A stretch of DNA of 64,000 nt from the NCBI GenBank assembly GCA_002943765.1, contig PQWQ01000016.1, positions 310,001 through 374,000 on the forward strand. The letters run 5' to 3'. The stretch comes from Psoroptes ovis (lineage: Eukaryota; Arthropoda; Arachnida; Sarcoptiformes; Psoroptidae). The translations under genes were made by a program, and so were the position numbers. Below, in pieces: positions 50,901 through 64,000 of this stretch (positions are counted from its first letter, which is position 1; the number at the start of each line of letters is the position of its first letter). Below the pieces are notes generated by a model, which ran no database searches, was not told the DNA's origin, and saw nothing but the letters and a program-made list of their open reading frames with translations.

Positions 50901-53900
50901 TTGTATTGAATAAATCAAAAAAAAAAATGTACAAAGATAACTTGCATGAAATACACTTTGCACGCGTTACAAAAAAAATGAACGCGTGCAAAATTTAGTC
51001 TCCAACAAATAATGATAGATAATAAAAGATTTTTTTTTGCCATCATTTGAAAAATCATTCATATCTCATATGGTTTAGGTTTGCCATGGTTTTTGGAATG
51101 GTTTGATATGGCATTTTTTGGTTTGGTTTAGTTTGGTTTGGCTAGATTTGGTTTGTGTGTATGTGTGTGGTGTGGTGTCCCGATAACCATTTTTTTCAAT
51201 GGTTTAGTTTCGATGGTTTTCAGTTTTTTTCTGGTTTTCTGGTCTCCTACTCTGTGTGTTTGTGTTTATTTCACTCTTGGTTATGTGAATTCGGTTCGGG
51301 AATCGATCAATGATGTTTGGTTGGTTGGTTGGCCCCAACCAGAAAAAAAATCATATATTTCTATGGATCTGTTTCGGTTAATTGCCATTTTTTCTGGTTC
51401 TCATTGAATGTCACACAATTCACTAGCATTAAATTCATATAACACACAATGAAAATAGTAGTTCAATCATCATCATCGTCATCATCAAAAATTATTATCA
51501 GTCATATATTTTCAATACGTGAAAATCTGTACAGGCTGATATAAATAAGGCTTTCAAATGCAACCGAAAAAAATCTTTCCATCTATTTTACCACCTCCCT
51601 CTCCATTTCCCCAATTCACTGGATCGATTTGCCTCACAATTGTCCCCATTTAGTTATGGAAAAAATTTTCAAAATAATAAAGTAAAAAATGTAAAACTCG
51701 TGTGAAACAATTGAAAATGAAAATGATTTCAAATGCATTTTTATGAAAATATGTGATGCACAATACACAATAACAATAAACCAATGATGTGACAATATAT
51801 GTTCAAAATAATAATAATAATAAGTGCACATCTTATACAATTTTACAAAGCATTTTCATATTTTCATTTTTAATATTTTTTTTTTTTTGAAAATTATATA
51901 CGCACACTGAATCAAATGAATACAATACAAATACAATGCAAAGATAATCTGATATATTTTTTCATTGAAGAGTATGGAAAGTAAATTTTTGAATTTCAAT
52001 TTTAAATAATAATAATAGTTATAATAACAGTGATGATATTAATAATAATTGAATGAATGAATGAGATGAAAATGAAAATGAATTTAAGCATAAAATATGG
52101 CTATGGATTGAAATGCTGGAAAATTTCGAAAAATATTAAAATTTTGAAAATTTTTAATATAACCAAGGGTATATGCACACACAGACACACACAAGATAAA
52201 CAAATGGCATATGTTTTGTTTTGATTTTGAAAATTATTATTATTATTAAATTTAATTTTATTTGATTGCTCATATTAATAATAATGATAATAAGGTACTT
52301 TCAAGAGTTTTATGGCTCATTTTTGTCAATTTTGTTTTGAATTATTAAATTCAAATTGAGCTTGTTTATTTTTGAAAATTTTGATTTTTTTTTCTTTCTT
52401 CAAAACCATTCAAAAATTATTAAATTTTAAATAAAATAATTACCATTCAATACACGTTGAAATGCACGTTGAACGAATGCACACATTGAACGATTGAACA
52501 AGCATCAAGTCAAATCAAATCAAATAAATATTTATAATTTGTCGATGATTGAATTTGACAAATATTTCAAATATTAAAATTAATAAAAATAAATTGTTTG
52601 TCAATGAATAATAATGATCAAAAAAAAAAAAAAAAATGAAAACACTTGACACTTGAATACACATTGTTCATTTATTTTTGGTGAAATATTTTTTCTGCTA
52701 TTTTTCCCGCTCCATATTTGACACTGTGACAATTTACATATTTACAAGTTATTATTGAAGATGACTAAGTGAGGAAAAATTTGAAAATTTTCAAGCGAAA
52801 AAAAGAAAAATTAATAACTTTTAAACATTTCATCGTTCATCGTTTGCAAATATTGAAATGTTCATATGTGTAATTCAATGAATAATAATAATAATAATAA
52901 TAAACTTGAATAAATCAGAGCAAGAAAAAAATGACAATTTGTTGAAAAAATGAAATGAAATTTAATTAAAATGAATAAACATATTTTTACTTCGAAAAAC
53001 AACTTTGCCATTTGCTATTTGAGCATTTTCATATGTATTTTCAGGCGCCATATTTTTCTAAATATTTGACGCCTGAAAACATCTCTGATCTCAGTGTTCA
53101 GCATCAAACACGTAAAGCTTCATGTTTTTTTATTTGAATGATCAAAACAAAAATATTCCGATGAAATTGTTGGAAGAAAATGTGAATTTTTCAGCTCGTG
53201 CAATTTCATAAATAATAATTCATTTATTAGTTGGTATTATTACACCGATATATGGAATATGAAATTTTTTTTCACCCAAATTATTATTAAATATTATCAT
53301 AGATTTTTTTCTACATAACTAATAAACATCATCATTATTTAGTTTAGTGAGAAAAAATGGGAAAAATTCCTCATGATTTGCTATTGGCAAACAAATACTA
53401 TCAACATAGAAGAACCATACTGAATCGAGGGGGATTCATTTATAATTTTGCTTCTGGAATCTGGAATTCCAATCATTTTTTTTTTCGCTTTGCTAAATGA
53501 TTTTAGCTTAGAATTTTCAATTCATTTAAAAATGATTGAAAATGGGTAAAATGCAATTATTTTATTTTCTATTTTTTAGATTTTTTTGAATAGAAATAAA
53601 AATCAAATCAAATATAATAGACATTAATATATATATATATTTGAACGATATAATTTATTTGATATCATTTTTGATTTAGAGCGGGAAAATTTACTTAAAA
53701 AAAATACTTGGAATAAATACTTGGAATATATTCAAATTATTCAAGTTTTTGTAATTCACTGTGAATACATAAAAAACTTGATAAATGCTGCAAATTCTGC
53801 AAATGTTGTTTATAAATTACAATTTAAATTACATTAGAAATCGGGAAAAATATCAGTTGAAAAAATATATTTCATTTCCATTTCGCTTTATTCATTCATC

Positions 53901-56900
53901 GATAAGCTTTGCTAAATAATAATGGAAAAACACAAAAAGAAATCTATGCAAAAATTGCATTTTTGGCTTCGGCAGGCATCATGTAAATAACATGTCTATT
54001 TGGACTTATTTTTCCCGAAAAAATGAACTTGATTCTTGTTTGTTTCGAAATCAAAATAATGTGAAGAATTTTCTGGTAGGAATTTTTTTGGGTTGAAATC
54101 AGAAAAAAAATTGCCCAGTATTTGCCTTCGTAAAATAGACTCGAGTCTATTTATACATGAATATTTATGTTCATAAAAATAAGTAAAAATAAATAAATAA
54201 ACTTGGAACCAACAATTTCGAGTTTTTTTTCAGAAAATAAATTTAAATTTTAAAAAGTCCAAAAATATTAAATTCAAAATGGAAAATTTGACTTTGTCTA
54301 TGATCAAGTATAAAGATAAAATGCAAAATACATTTGAACATACATACAATAACAATACACATGAACTTTTTATTATTTCCATATCGTCCAATGCTTATAT
54401 TTGCATATCATTTCGCAGAAATATATATGCATTTCATTTATCATTTGAAAATATTCTGAATATTTTCTGATTTTTCAAATATTTTCATTTTGATTTTTCA
54501 GTGAATTTACATTTGAACATCACTGATTCTTGACTCGAAAAATATTTCAATGAATAAAAGAAATGGATGAATATTTATTCATATTTTGTTTTGAAATATT
54601 TCAAAATCTTTTTCAAAAATAATAATTTTACAAATTATTATTTTCAATTTCTCTTTGTACATTCAAAGTGATTTTAAAAATTATTTTCCATACAGCACAG
54701 CACATACATAATTAATGATTGCCCATTTGTTTTGACGGAGAATTTCTTTGAATTTTCTTGAAAAAAAAATTTAAATGAAACAAATAAATCAACAATTTGA
54801 ATAATTGGTCAATGAAATTCATTGATTGAAAATGGACAGAAATCAAATAAACACACACACAGAAATAAAAAGAAATGAAATTTTCATTTTTATTTTATTC
54901 TTTGGTACAAATCAATTGTGGTATATGTTTTTGTTTTCTATTATTTTGAATTTTCTTTTGATCTTCTATTTCAATTCATATAAAGGTGTGATTTTAGTTT
55001 TATTATTTGTTGGGTCCCTGTATGACTATACATGTATGCACTACCACCGGACTATCACTATCAACCGCAATCGGGTAAATATTGTCATTTTATTTTGACA
55101 TTTTTTTTGTGTTTGTTGTGATGAATACACAATGAGAAATGAATAATAAGAAATAAGAAATTCAAAATAATGATAAAGACGTCATATGTCCAAATTTTCG
55201 AAATCACTGAAAGAAAATTAAGGAAGAAATTCAAAGAAATTAAAATTTATTCTTTGATATTCACCCTAAACCTTAAGGTAGGTACCTTTATTTAATAATA
55301 CCTTGCCTACCGATCAACCGATACCGAAACTAATAAAGTGGTTACTACCTTTAAAGGTAAGTTTTTAATGAGGATCGAGGTCAACAAATTTTGCTTGATT
55401 CGCCTTTGTTATATTTCTATTCAGCGCAAAAATGATTATATCGATAATGATCAACAAACAAACAGAAAAAATTCAAAGCGAATAATTTCAATTGAATCGA
55501 TTTGAATCGAATAATGCAAATCATATTTTAAATAAATCTCGGAATGTTTCAAAGGAGAAAATTCAAAGAAAAATGAATTTCAAATAATGCAAATTCAATT
55601 CAATTTGAATCAAAAAAAAACTTAGCCAAAAAACAGTTTTGATCGACCCTAGTGTTTCGGTGGTGGTACCCACTAAACCCTGTTAAAAACCAATATACAC
55701 AACCAAACGTAACACACAGACCTCAAATAATAACAAGCCTCAAACCAGAGTTTAGATTTTTGTTCCATTCATTCCATTCATTTCATTCAATCATTTTGGT
55801 TTCAAAGCTTTGTTAGTCTGAATTTGAATCAAAATAAAAAAAAACTTTCGCATCATTTCATTGTTTTTCCAATGGTTTTTTATAAGGTTTGGGTCTTGTG
55901 TATTGTTGTATATGGTTCATATGTTTGAAAATATGTCAACGAGCAAGCTTTTGGCAGCACAACAATACCTCATATATATAAAAGAAACTTTGGTGCTGAG
56001 AAACTATCCGTTAATTTTTTTTCAAACCATTCAAATTGAAAATGGCAAGTTTCGTATTTGACCAAAGCAAAATACAGCAACATTACCCGCCATCATTATC
56101 AATAATCGACCGAACAAAACAAAAACTAAAAAAAAAAATTGAAAAAACCAACCAACCAACCAAACTAACTAACCGACCGATCGACCGACCAAAACTAACG
56201 AAACTATTCAAATTCAATTCATTTCATGTTTCTGGTATTTTTGAGATTCAAAAATTCAATTGTATTTTTCAATTCATTCATTCATTCATCCTTATTTTTT
56301 TCCCTCCACCAAAATACAAAACCTAAACCAGAAACACAGAGGAAAAAAGAGCCTAAATAACTGACAATTCAGCGACAAACAACCAAACGAAAACAACCAA
56401 CCAACTGATCGACCAGACCAAACCAAACAACAATACTAAACCAATAGGGTCATCCATTTGAAATTGAAAATTTCAAATGAAATAAAAGCAAGCGTAGCAA
56501 AGTTAGTTTTCTAAGTATAATAATAAGTGATGGTGATAATATTGTCGGATTAATATGACAAAAACGATCAACAATCTGGTACCCTAACAGTAACAACAAC
56601 AACAACAACAACCGACAAAGCTGTTTGGTTTGGTTTCAAATGAAACAAACCAATGAACGTAAATAAAATTTGAAATTAAAAATGTATTCAGGGCAACAAC
56701 AACGACAGCAACAGCAGCAGTTATGACTGAAAAATGAATACTAAGCAAGCTGAGCTTTTCTTTATGATTTTACGTTTCATTAATTACATATTCAAATAAT
56801 GTTTCATGTAATTTTTACTCTCGTATTGATTTGCATCGAATAATTTCGATTTGATTCATGTAACATTCATTTTTATGCGACAAAATTTGCTCGTATTGGC

Positions 56901-59900
56901 TTGGTATTGGTTTTGTATTGTTTTGGATTAATGTAACAAGGAAAATAAATAAAAATAATTTCAAAACTTACTTGTTTTACTACGTGGTTCTCTTGGTCCA
57001 TCCACCGTTACTTTGATCGCTTTCGTATATGTACCGATTTGTGGTGGATTCGTACTGACTGTAATGGTTAATGAAAAACTTTTGCCTGCTCGAAACAAAC
57101 ATAGGAAAAATTTGAATTAAAATTTTGAAATTTTGAATTTCAAAGAAATTTTTTAAAAAATTAAAATAAAAGTTTTTCTCAGCCTAATTTCAGCTAATTT
57201 TTCTTGAGTCAATTTTGTTAATTGCAAAGTTTTACAGAGGGTCATGTCGTACAAATATATTTTCAAAATATTCAGGAATTTTCAAAAAAATTCCTAAATT
57301 ATTTCAAATATTTTTTTGTCCAAAATTCAATTTCAATTCATTGAATTTCAATTTCATCGATCTCAAAGAACAGATCAATTCATGTTTTTCGAGCTTCATT
57401 ATTTATTTATTTATTTATTATTTTATTTACTTTGAATTTAATTTGAACTTGTTTAGTATCGATATTTACACACGCAAATACACACAGACAAATACATAAA
57501 CACAAATACATAAATAATTTACTCGAAAAAACAGCAATAAACACACGCAAATTCATGTTCATACAAACAAAACTGATACAGAAAATATTTACTGGTCATT
57601 TTTGTTTTTTTTTTCTATTAGTTTTCAATCATTAATTTTATTTATTTATTTATTTTCAATTTCATTCATTCATTCCATTTATTTTCTATTTTGCTATGAC
57701 AACAAAACATCGATTTTGAATCAATTTTTTTCTAAACAAAGTCTATGAAACATTGTTTGGATCAATAATAATAATAATATTAGGAATAATTTGATCAAAA
57801 ATTGATTATTTTACTCCCAATATTTTTCTTGGCCATTATTTGGCTATGTAAAATTATTTTTTCTTCGAATAAATGGCCAAGAATTATTTGAGAATTATAT
57901 TCTCACAAAAAAATCGATCCATTTTGATTGAATTTTGAATTTATTTTTCAGTATAAAATACTCAATTCAATTGGTATTAATGTTAATGGAAACATTTATA
58001 TTAAGTTGAATCGGAAAATAAATTTTCAATTTATTTTTTTTTCAATTCTTTTACAACTATTTTTCATTCACAGTGTATGGGTCATTTTAAAGTTTTTATT
58101 AAATTTTTTTTTGTGTGTCTGTGTGTATTTGTCCAACGAAACTGCCAGATTTTAGTAGCAGTGAAAATTTTGAAAAATAATAAAATTCAAAGCTTAAAAA
58201 TCTCTCATATCTCTGCTGGTATTTTGTTTGGGTCCAAGAATTCTTCGTTTTCGTTTTTTCATTACACAAACACAAATACATACAATCACAGTAACATGGA
58301 AGACACACTGGCTCTCACAAAAGGATTTATTCAGTATGTTTTCGTGCTGGATTTGGGTACACACACAGAGAATTTAGATTCTTCATTTCTCTTCTTTGAT
58401 TCTCTTTGGCCTAAAAAAATTTTGGTATTTTTCCTCTCAAAACATTCGGGCATTTTTCAATAGAAATGAATCAGAAAAATAAGAGGAATTTAAGCACCAA
58501 AGCAGCAGCTCGAAAGCAGTCAAAAATGCTTTCAAATAAAATTAAAAATCTCATTTGGGAATCATCGTATGGCCGGCCAACACAACGACCAACACACAGA
58601 GCGACATCAGCAGTAACAACTCCAGCAAACAAACAACATCTCATTACAAAGCTTATTGGATATACAGAAAAAATATTGAATATGTAATAATGTCAAAAAT
58701 TCAGAGGAATAACACAGGCCAGAATTCAAATATATTTGAGCTCGAAATAAGCATCTTATGGCATCACAAAATTTGACATTTACACAGCTCATTCACACAC
58801 AGCTATCCATTGATATGCAGCAGCTTGTCCAAATATGTTTTCAGGGGAAATAAAATAAAAAATAACGGAAATATCGAAATTTATATCCAACAAAAAAAAG
58901 ACCAAACGACAACATTAATGCTGGAATCAGCTATTTCATTATTATTATTATTATCATCATCTTCATCATCAAATGATGATAAGAGATAAGTAAGATCAGT
59001 CTTATAAGGAAATCAAGTGAATCAAGTACTGGCTGTATGACATTCATTATCATTCATTCATTCATTCATTGATTCGTTCATTTATTATTATTTGAAAGTA
59101 TCGAAATTTGATTTTACAGAATTTTTTTCAAGGATTTTCCCATTCATTTTGCAGCAAAAATTCTCGATTTTTCAGCAAGATTTCGAACAAATAAAGTGAA
59201 AATTAAATGAAATTGAATCAAACATTTTCGAGTGATAAAATTGAATAAAAGCAAAAGTAAATCTTATTATAAGAGAAGAAAAGAAAAGAAAATAATGGAC
59301 CAAAGAGAAATTCAAAATAAATATATTTTGATTGAATTTGAATGAATTTAAAAAATTTTGGAAAATAAAGTCAATACACATAATAATACCATTTGTTCTG
59401 GTAGTTTTATTATTGTTATTATTGGAATTTTTTCTCGATATTTTGACCATGTTTTTGCGAGAAAGATAGACTGTATGAAATGTGTTTGTGTTTTGATAAT
59501 AATAACGATAACGATAATAGAAATATAATCAAAATCAAAGTACATATTGGATTTAATACTGAGAATGGAATGACTGACAAAGAGATTCCTCTCTCTCTTC
59601 GCTCTCCAATTCTACAGAGTTAAGCTGAATTCTGTGTGCCAAATTCTGCTGAATGGCAGCATTTTAATCCTCTTTCAAGATGCTTAAGTTGCACGCTGAG
59701 TTTTGTCCATTTTCAATTCAGTATTTTTAGTATTTATTTTTATTTTGAAATTTCATTTCAAATCCCATTCTCTCAATATACATTCAATGACCATTATAAT
59801 AATGATAATAACAATAAAATACATATGACCAAAAATATTTACGAACAAACAAACAAAGCAATGACAGATAATAATAAAATTTTATTATTATTATTATATT

Positions 59901-62900
59901 TTAAATTATAAAGCAAAATACTGGAATGAAATGCAAGTAACAAAAAAAAAATCCAAAATTGTTATCAAGTACTATTATCATTACTTATTATGATTATTAT
60001 TATTAGTGTTATTATTATTATTATTATCATTTAGTTATCAATGGTCAAACACTCACCACACATACGCACATCCAAATATTAGTGTACCAGCATCATTAAT
60101 AATACTGTTATTATTATTATTAATATAAGTTATTATAATTATCACTGGAATGTTTATTTGTTTATTTTGTCTCTGTGTTTGTGTGTGTTTGTATAGATAT
60201 TTATGTATTGCTTCTGTATTTATGTCAATAAATGTCTATGGACAATAATAATTCCTAAATTTTGTTTTTATTTGGACAGTATTTATTCAAGTTTTTCTTA
60301 GTTGAAAGTCTACCGATATGAAATGAGCATTTTTTTCTCGGCTGAAAATAAAGACTGATTTCAATCAAAATTTTTTTTAAATTTCTTTGATTTTTGATTT
60401 GTTGTTCATACGATTTTTGGCATTGGACGAATGCCATTTGATTTGATTTATTTTCATTTAAAATTTTAAAAATATTTAAAACTTCAAATATATGAGTAAT
60501 AAATTGAAAATATAATAAAATTTTCAATTATTTGATCTTGATTTTATTTTTTTTTTATTTTTTTTTTCGAAAAACAAATAAACAATTGAACATTGGCCAA
60601 ATGATCTTTGAGTAAGGTGGAAATTTTAAATTTTTATTATCAGTTATTTATTTATTTTCAAACTGTAAACACTGATGAAAAACATTGAAAATACTACAAG
60701 TCATAGTTTATATCACATACACACTATTGAAAAACACATATGAAAACTATTTTGAAAAATCAAAAAAATAATTGCAAACATGTGTTTTGTGTTTGGTTTG
60801 AAATTGAGTAAAAAACAAACAAATAAACAGACAAACATAACAAACACAAATATAAATTTTATTTCATTTTTGTCTGAAAAAATTTTCTTTGAAAATTCAG
60901 ATTAAAACAACATTTACTTTCTTTGAAAATATTTTTCTTCAAAAACATTTACATTCAAATGTTTACGACTTTGACACGATAAATTTGTTTTAAAAATATG
61001 AATCGACAGAATATTTCACGAAAAACAGCGAAAAAAGTGTTGAAACATTTAAAAAATATCTTTGAGCTTCTATTTACGAGCATCAAATTGAAGCTGCCTG
61101 AATATATCCCTTGATAGTAATCAAAAGTAAATTTTTGTTCGTACAAATAGACAAATGTAAAAATGAAATTTTTTCACACTTCCAAAATGTGTGTATTTCA
61201 GTGTCGCCTTATGCATTGCGGGGAAGAAAACATTTCATACATTTCAAAATGAAATGAAAGAATTTAAATTCAAATTTTTAAATTTTGAAAATTCTCATTC
61301 AAATGCATTCAAATACTTGAACAAGGCGCCAAAATATTCTGTTTTCAAAACAAGTAAATGATTTGACTTAATGAATGTGTTGATGTTGTTTGTTTGATCT
61401 CTTCTCTGATTTCGATTTATGTTAAGTGCTTGCTGTATATATAAGATTCACACTGAAAAATGCTCCCAAACACTCGATTCAATGAACGGAAATATAAAGA
61501 TTATGCCTAATAACATTGATGATATGATCAAGATCGAGAAGATGATGTTTGAATGGCTCCCGTGAGATGTTTCGTGTTTGTTTTTTTTCTCGCAAACATT
61601 TTTGAATGATGATACATTCGAAATGAAGAAAACTAAATGATTTCATGTTCATCTCATAACACTTTGAATAAATTTGAAAAATCCGAAAAAAATCAAAAGG
61701 TTTCGTTCTCGCTTTCAATAGTAAAATTTCAATGATATAGTAGTAATGATGAAACAATTTTGACTATTGGGATTTGTAAAAATATACACAGAAAATAAAT
61801 CGTTTGATTCATTCATTAGTTCATGAATTATTTTTGAGAATTTTGAAGAATTTTTTTCAAAATATTTTAGCACATATTTTAAAGCAGAAAAAATATGTTT
61901 TCAGAGCGAAAATTGATTAATTGATTGATCATCGATTGATTGATCATTTCCAAGGCAAAAAGCTTTTTTCGGGGCCAATTTTTTTGATCAAATATCAAAT
62001 TCATTGGAATTCATGGAAAATTCATTTGAAAATTCACCAAATTTGAGCATTCCTGCAGAAATAATGATAATTTCATTTCGTTCCATTATTTCAGTTTCAT
62101 TTTCATTATTTTTGTCAAACAAAAAGCCAAAAAGGAGATGAAATAAAAAGAAAAAAATCCAAGAAAAAAAAAATCAAATATCATTTGATTTTATTATTAT
62201 GATTATTATCATTGTGATTGTCATCATCATCATCATTATTATTATTAACCAGCGGCATAAATCCATTTTTTAAAAAAATGAAACAATGGAAAGCATATTT
62301 CATATTTTAAATAATTCAAAGAATACTGGAGAGAAAATACACCGAAAAAATACGGAAAAAATACATTTGAAAGCTTATTATGATTCGGAATTTGTTTCAA
62401 AATTCATCCATTCATATGGTTCAGTCGATTCATACATTTGTTTCAACAACATCAATGAAGGAAAACGATTCAAAAGAATTCATGAATTTGAGAAAAATTT
62501 TGATTATTCAAAAATAAAAGCAAAGAATCATTGGAATATTCATGGAATATTCGCTCCCACATTCTTTGAATGAGGGAAATTTTCCATTCAAAGAGTAATA
62601 AGGAATATACATTACAAAAACAAACAAACACCAACACAAACACATAGTCAAAGATATGGATAATTTATTTTTTGAAAAATATGTGAATTTTGCAAAAATA
62701 CATTTTTTTTCTTTGAGTAAAATTGAATGTATATTAGCATCATCATCATTACTGTTATTGCTGTTAATATGGATTCATTCAAGTTGAACAAATATGTCGA
62801 GCGAAGAAGAATAAGCGAAAAATTCCATATTTTTCTCGCGAAAATATATTCGTAAATAATATTATTCGTTTTTGAAAGTTTCAATTTTTCAGAATGTTTT

Positions 62901-64000
62901 TCCTTGATTTTTTCCGATTATTCAATTTGATTACAAGGGAATTTGACTGAAGGAGATGGAAAAATGGATGCTAATCATTGATTAAAGACATGAATTCTTT
63001 GATTTTCAAAGCGATTCTCGGTGATTGATCATTGAATTTCTTATTGAATTTATTCCTATTTCATAGTATCTACAGCTTTGAAATTATGATAAATGTTTCC
63101 ATTTCAATAAATGAATAAACTCGGTGAAACGAATGGATGCTTGATTTTTGAACTGAGTTTGATCTCTTATACAGTAATGGAATAGTAATAAATAATCGAG
63201 TATCAAGAAAAGTAATCATGTTCAATACTCGTTTATTTTCGGTGAAAATGTGTTTTGGTAAGTAAGAAAAATACATCACCGACAACTACGAAAACAACAA
63301 CATCCATTAACAAGTTAATCAATCAAATATCTGAGGAAAACAAATGTTTATTTATTTATTTATTTTTTTTGCGAGTAAAATGAATTGATTTCGGCCTGAA
63401 AACTGGATTGATTTACATTGAAAATGACATTTGAATATAAGGAAAAATTTCTTGTAATTTTTTTCTCATAAAATACATTTACCAATGGTTTATTATTAAT
63501 ATTAATTCTCTGACAGACATCATTATATGCATAAGATTAATGATATTTGTGATTCGGTTATAAAACATGTAAATGGTGAAATATTCGGCGAAAATCATTA
63601 GTAAATGATTTTTTTGTCTTTGGTCAAAATTATTTATTTTGGTCAGGAATTCAATGATAATATTTGAGAAATATTAATTAATTGAGTGTAAATTTCCATA
63701 TTTTTAACTTACCTCGACCTGATCTACCAACAAAACGTAAATCATTAAATTTTGCAACCTGATTTTTCATAATAGCCGATGCATTTCTCAGTTCACCACA
63801 CCAATTTTCATCATTACCAGCTTTGATTGTAACTAATGTACCATCACTAACTTCACCTAATGCAACCACTTTAAATGCAACCGGTAATGTTTTATTTGAA
63901 CGCCAATGTGTTGGTAATGCTGAACAAATAATATTCGGTGAACCGGTACGTATCAATTCACCGGGATGTTCATTCATAACTTCATTTAATAATCGTTCGC
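47909..64000 (-). CDS. RUNX: RUNX (Runt domain) transcription factor, 5' end beyond the window
   Basis: RUNX factors bind DNA through the Runt domain with the partner CBF-beta (Brother/Big brother in flies). The visible coding exons are >64000-63713, 57085-56972, 50398-49559 and 49206-47909, all joined in phase 1, giving about 845 residues without the start. The first two encode most of the Runt domain, from HPGELIRTGSPN through LPTHWRSNKTLPVAFKVVAL, GNDENWCGELRNA and NDLRFVGRSGRGKSFSLTI to KVTVDGPREPRSK. The third encodes a Trp/Pro and His segment, poly-Ala tracts and Asn/Gln tracts. The fourth encodes Pro/Ser-rich and acidic low complexity and ends in FWRPY, the C-terminal Groucho-binding motif. 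Two introns are about 6.6 kb each. It is much longer than vertebrate RUNX (about 450-520 aa); fly Lozenge is also long. Which arthropod paralogue it is cannot be told. Confidence 0.93.
49930..50160 (-). repeat. Poly-alanine tracts in the RUNX gene
   Basis: Two Ala runs are encoded. The longer (about 15 residues, around 49950-49993) precedes NHSLWTN and the shorter (8 residues, around 50122-50145) follows WVLQ. Codons are mixed GCA, GCT, GCC and GCG. The tract is locally GC-rich in otherwise AT-rich DNA, with a NotI-type GCGGCCGC at about 49969-49976. Confidence 0.8.
50957..50992. repeat. CpG-containing 12-bp hairpin
   Basis: Perfect arms TTTGCACGCGTT (50957-50968) and AACGCGTGCAAA (50981-50992) surround a 12-nt A-rich loop. 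ACGCGT occurs twice, which is notable in DNA this AT-rich. Confidence 0.7.
53038..53079. repeat. Inverted repeat in the RUNX intron
   Basis: Perfect 10-nt arms TTTTCAGGCG (53038-53047) and CGCCTGAAAA (53070-53079), with partial pairing continuing inward. Confidence 0.65.
54616..54644. repeat. AT-rich perfect palindrome
   Basis: Arms of 13 nt (54616-54628 and 54632-54644) are exact complements around a 3-nt loop. They consist only of A and T. Confidence 0.6.
57086..63712 (-). other. RUNX intron (6.6 kb) splitting the Runt domain
   Basis: The donor GGTCGAG|GTAAGT (from 63712) and the acceptor TTCGAGCAG (ending 57086) interrupt the Runt domain inside the conserved SGRGKSF sequence. No exon is recognised inside. 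There is a hairpin at 57826-57883, ATT/ATC microsatellites, and a TATATATAAG box at 61436-61445 in a less AT-biased patch. Open frames in the intron are short and lack domains. Confidence 0.65.
57826..57883. repeat. Inverted repeat with TGGCCA core
   Basis: Perfect 12-nt arms TTCTTGGCCATT (57826-57837) and AATGGCCAAGAA (57872-57883) enclose 34 nt. Pairing can extend a few bases with a one-base bulge. Confidence 0.65.

Larger units (their letters stand above)
50399..56971 (-). other. RUNX intron (6.6 kb) after the Runt domain
   Basis: The donor ACAA|GTAAGT (from 56971) pairs with an acceptor TTTTTTTCTAG ending at 50399. No exon-like sequence is recognised inside. The intron holds hairpins at 50957-50992 and 53038-53079, an AT palindrome at 54616-54644, and G/T-rich TTTGGTTTGG-type runs near 51080-51160. 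A less AT-biased patch lies at about 55000-55700, with GGTAGGTACC and CCGAAAC segments. Confidence 0.6.

Noticed and set aside
51285..51310. GGTTCGGGAATCGATC resembling a tRNA B box
   Set aside because: No matching A box or acceptor stem at the required spacing.
58077..58792. Cluster of overlapping ORFs of 61-128 codons on both strands
   Set aside because: They lie inside a RUNX intron, overlap on both strands, and have no recognisable domain or paired splice sites.
62286..62573. 95-codon plus-strand ORF with Lys-rich sequence
   Set aside because: It lies in a RUNX intron and matches no family I recognise; composition is that of the intron.

Overview
This window is nuclear DNA from a metazoan, most likely an arthropod and plausibly an acariform (astigmatid) mite. 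The genes are intron-split and animal-specific (a RUNX factor with a C-terminal WRPY, calcipressin, TBC1D30). Most introns are about 45-100 nt with GT/AG ends. Base composition is very AT-rich, and AAT, GAT and CAA runs insert Asn, Asp, Ser and Gln tracts into proteins. Taxonomy is inferred from this style alone. I see no rRNA, tRNA, CRISPR array or bacterial-type operon.

Layout: 1-7.7 kb is gene-poor, AT-rich DNA with microsatellites, palindromes and two small TA-flanked inverted-repeat elements. A calcipressin/RCAN gene lies on the minus strand at 7.9-8.9 kb, and a weak small membrane ORF runs into its 3' end from the opposite strand. The stretch 9-16.7 kb has no convincing gene. Acetyl-CoA synthetase (five coding exons, plus) spans 16.7-19.3 kb and converges on an AFG1-like mitochondrial ATPase (four exons, minus, 19.9-21.7 kb). 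An M1 aminopeptidase of the membrane aminopeptidase N type (six exons, minus, 22.0-26.3 kb) follows. At 29.7-32.1 kb is a ZNF598/Hel2-like RING and zinc-finger E3 ligase (minus) with a long RG-rich N-terminus. It is head-to-head with a TBC1D30-type Rab GAP (plus, 33.9-44.0 kb) that appears to have two alternative first exons about 6.4 kb apart. UBE2J1 (ER tail-anchored ubiquitin-conjugating enzyme, plus) lies 367 bp downstream of it, at 44.4-45.2 kb. From 47.9 kb to the window end, the minus strand holds the Runt domain and C-terminal part of a RUNX transcription factor. It has two introns of about 6.6 kb, and its 5' end lies beyond 64,000.

The genes do not form a pathway. They are ordinary chromosomal neighbours, although two act in ubiquitin-based quality control (ZNF598-like in stalled-ribosome surveillance, UBE2J1 in ER-associated degradation). 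All exon joins listed were checked by hand for reading phase, and each full gene gives one continuous frame ending in a stop codon.

The most unusual non-coding content is a family of four 74-77 bp inverted-repeat elements flanked by TA, with mariner-like ends, plus several long stable hairpins. The best hairpins are at 32.65-32.72 kb, 45.85 kb and 15.69-15.76 kb. No clearly novel biological system was found.
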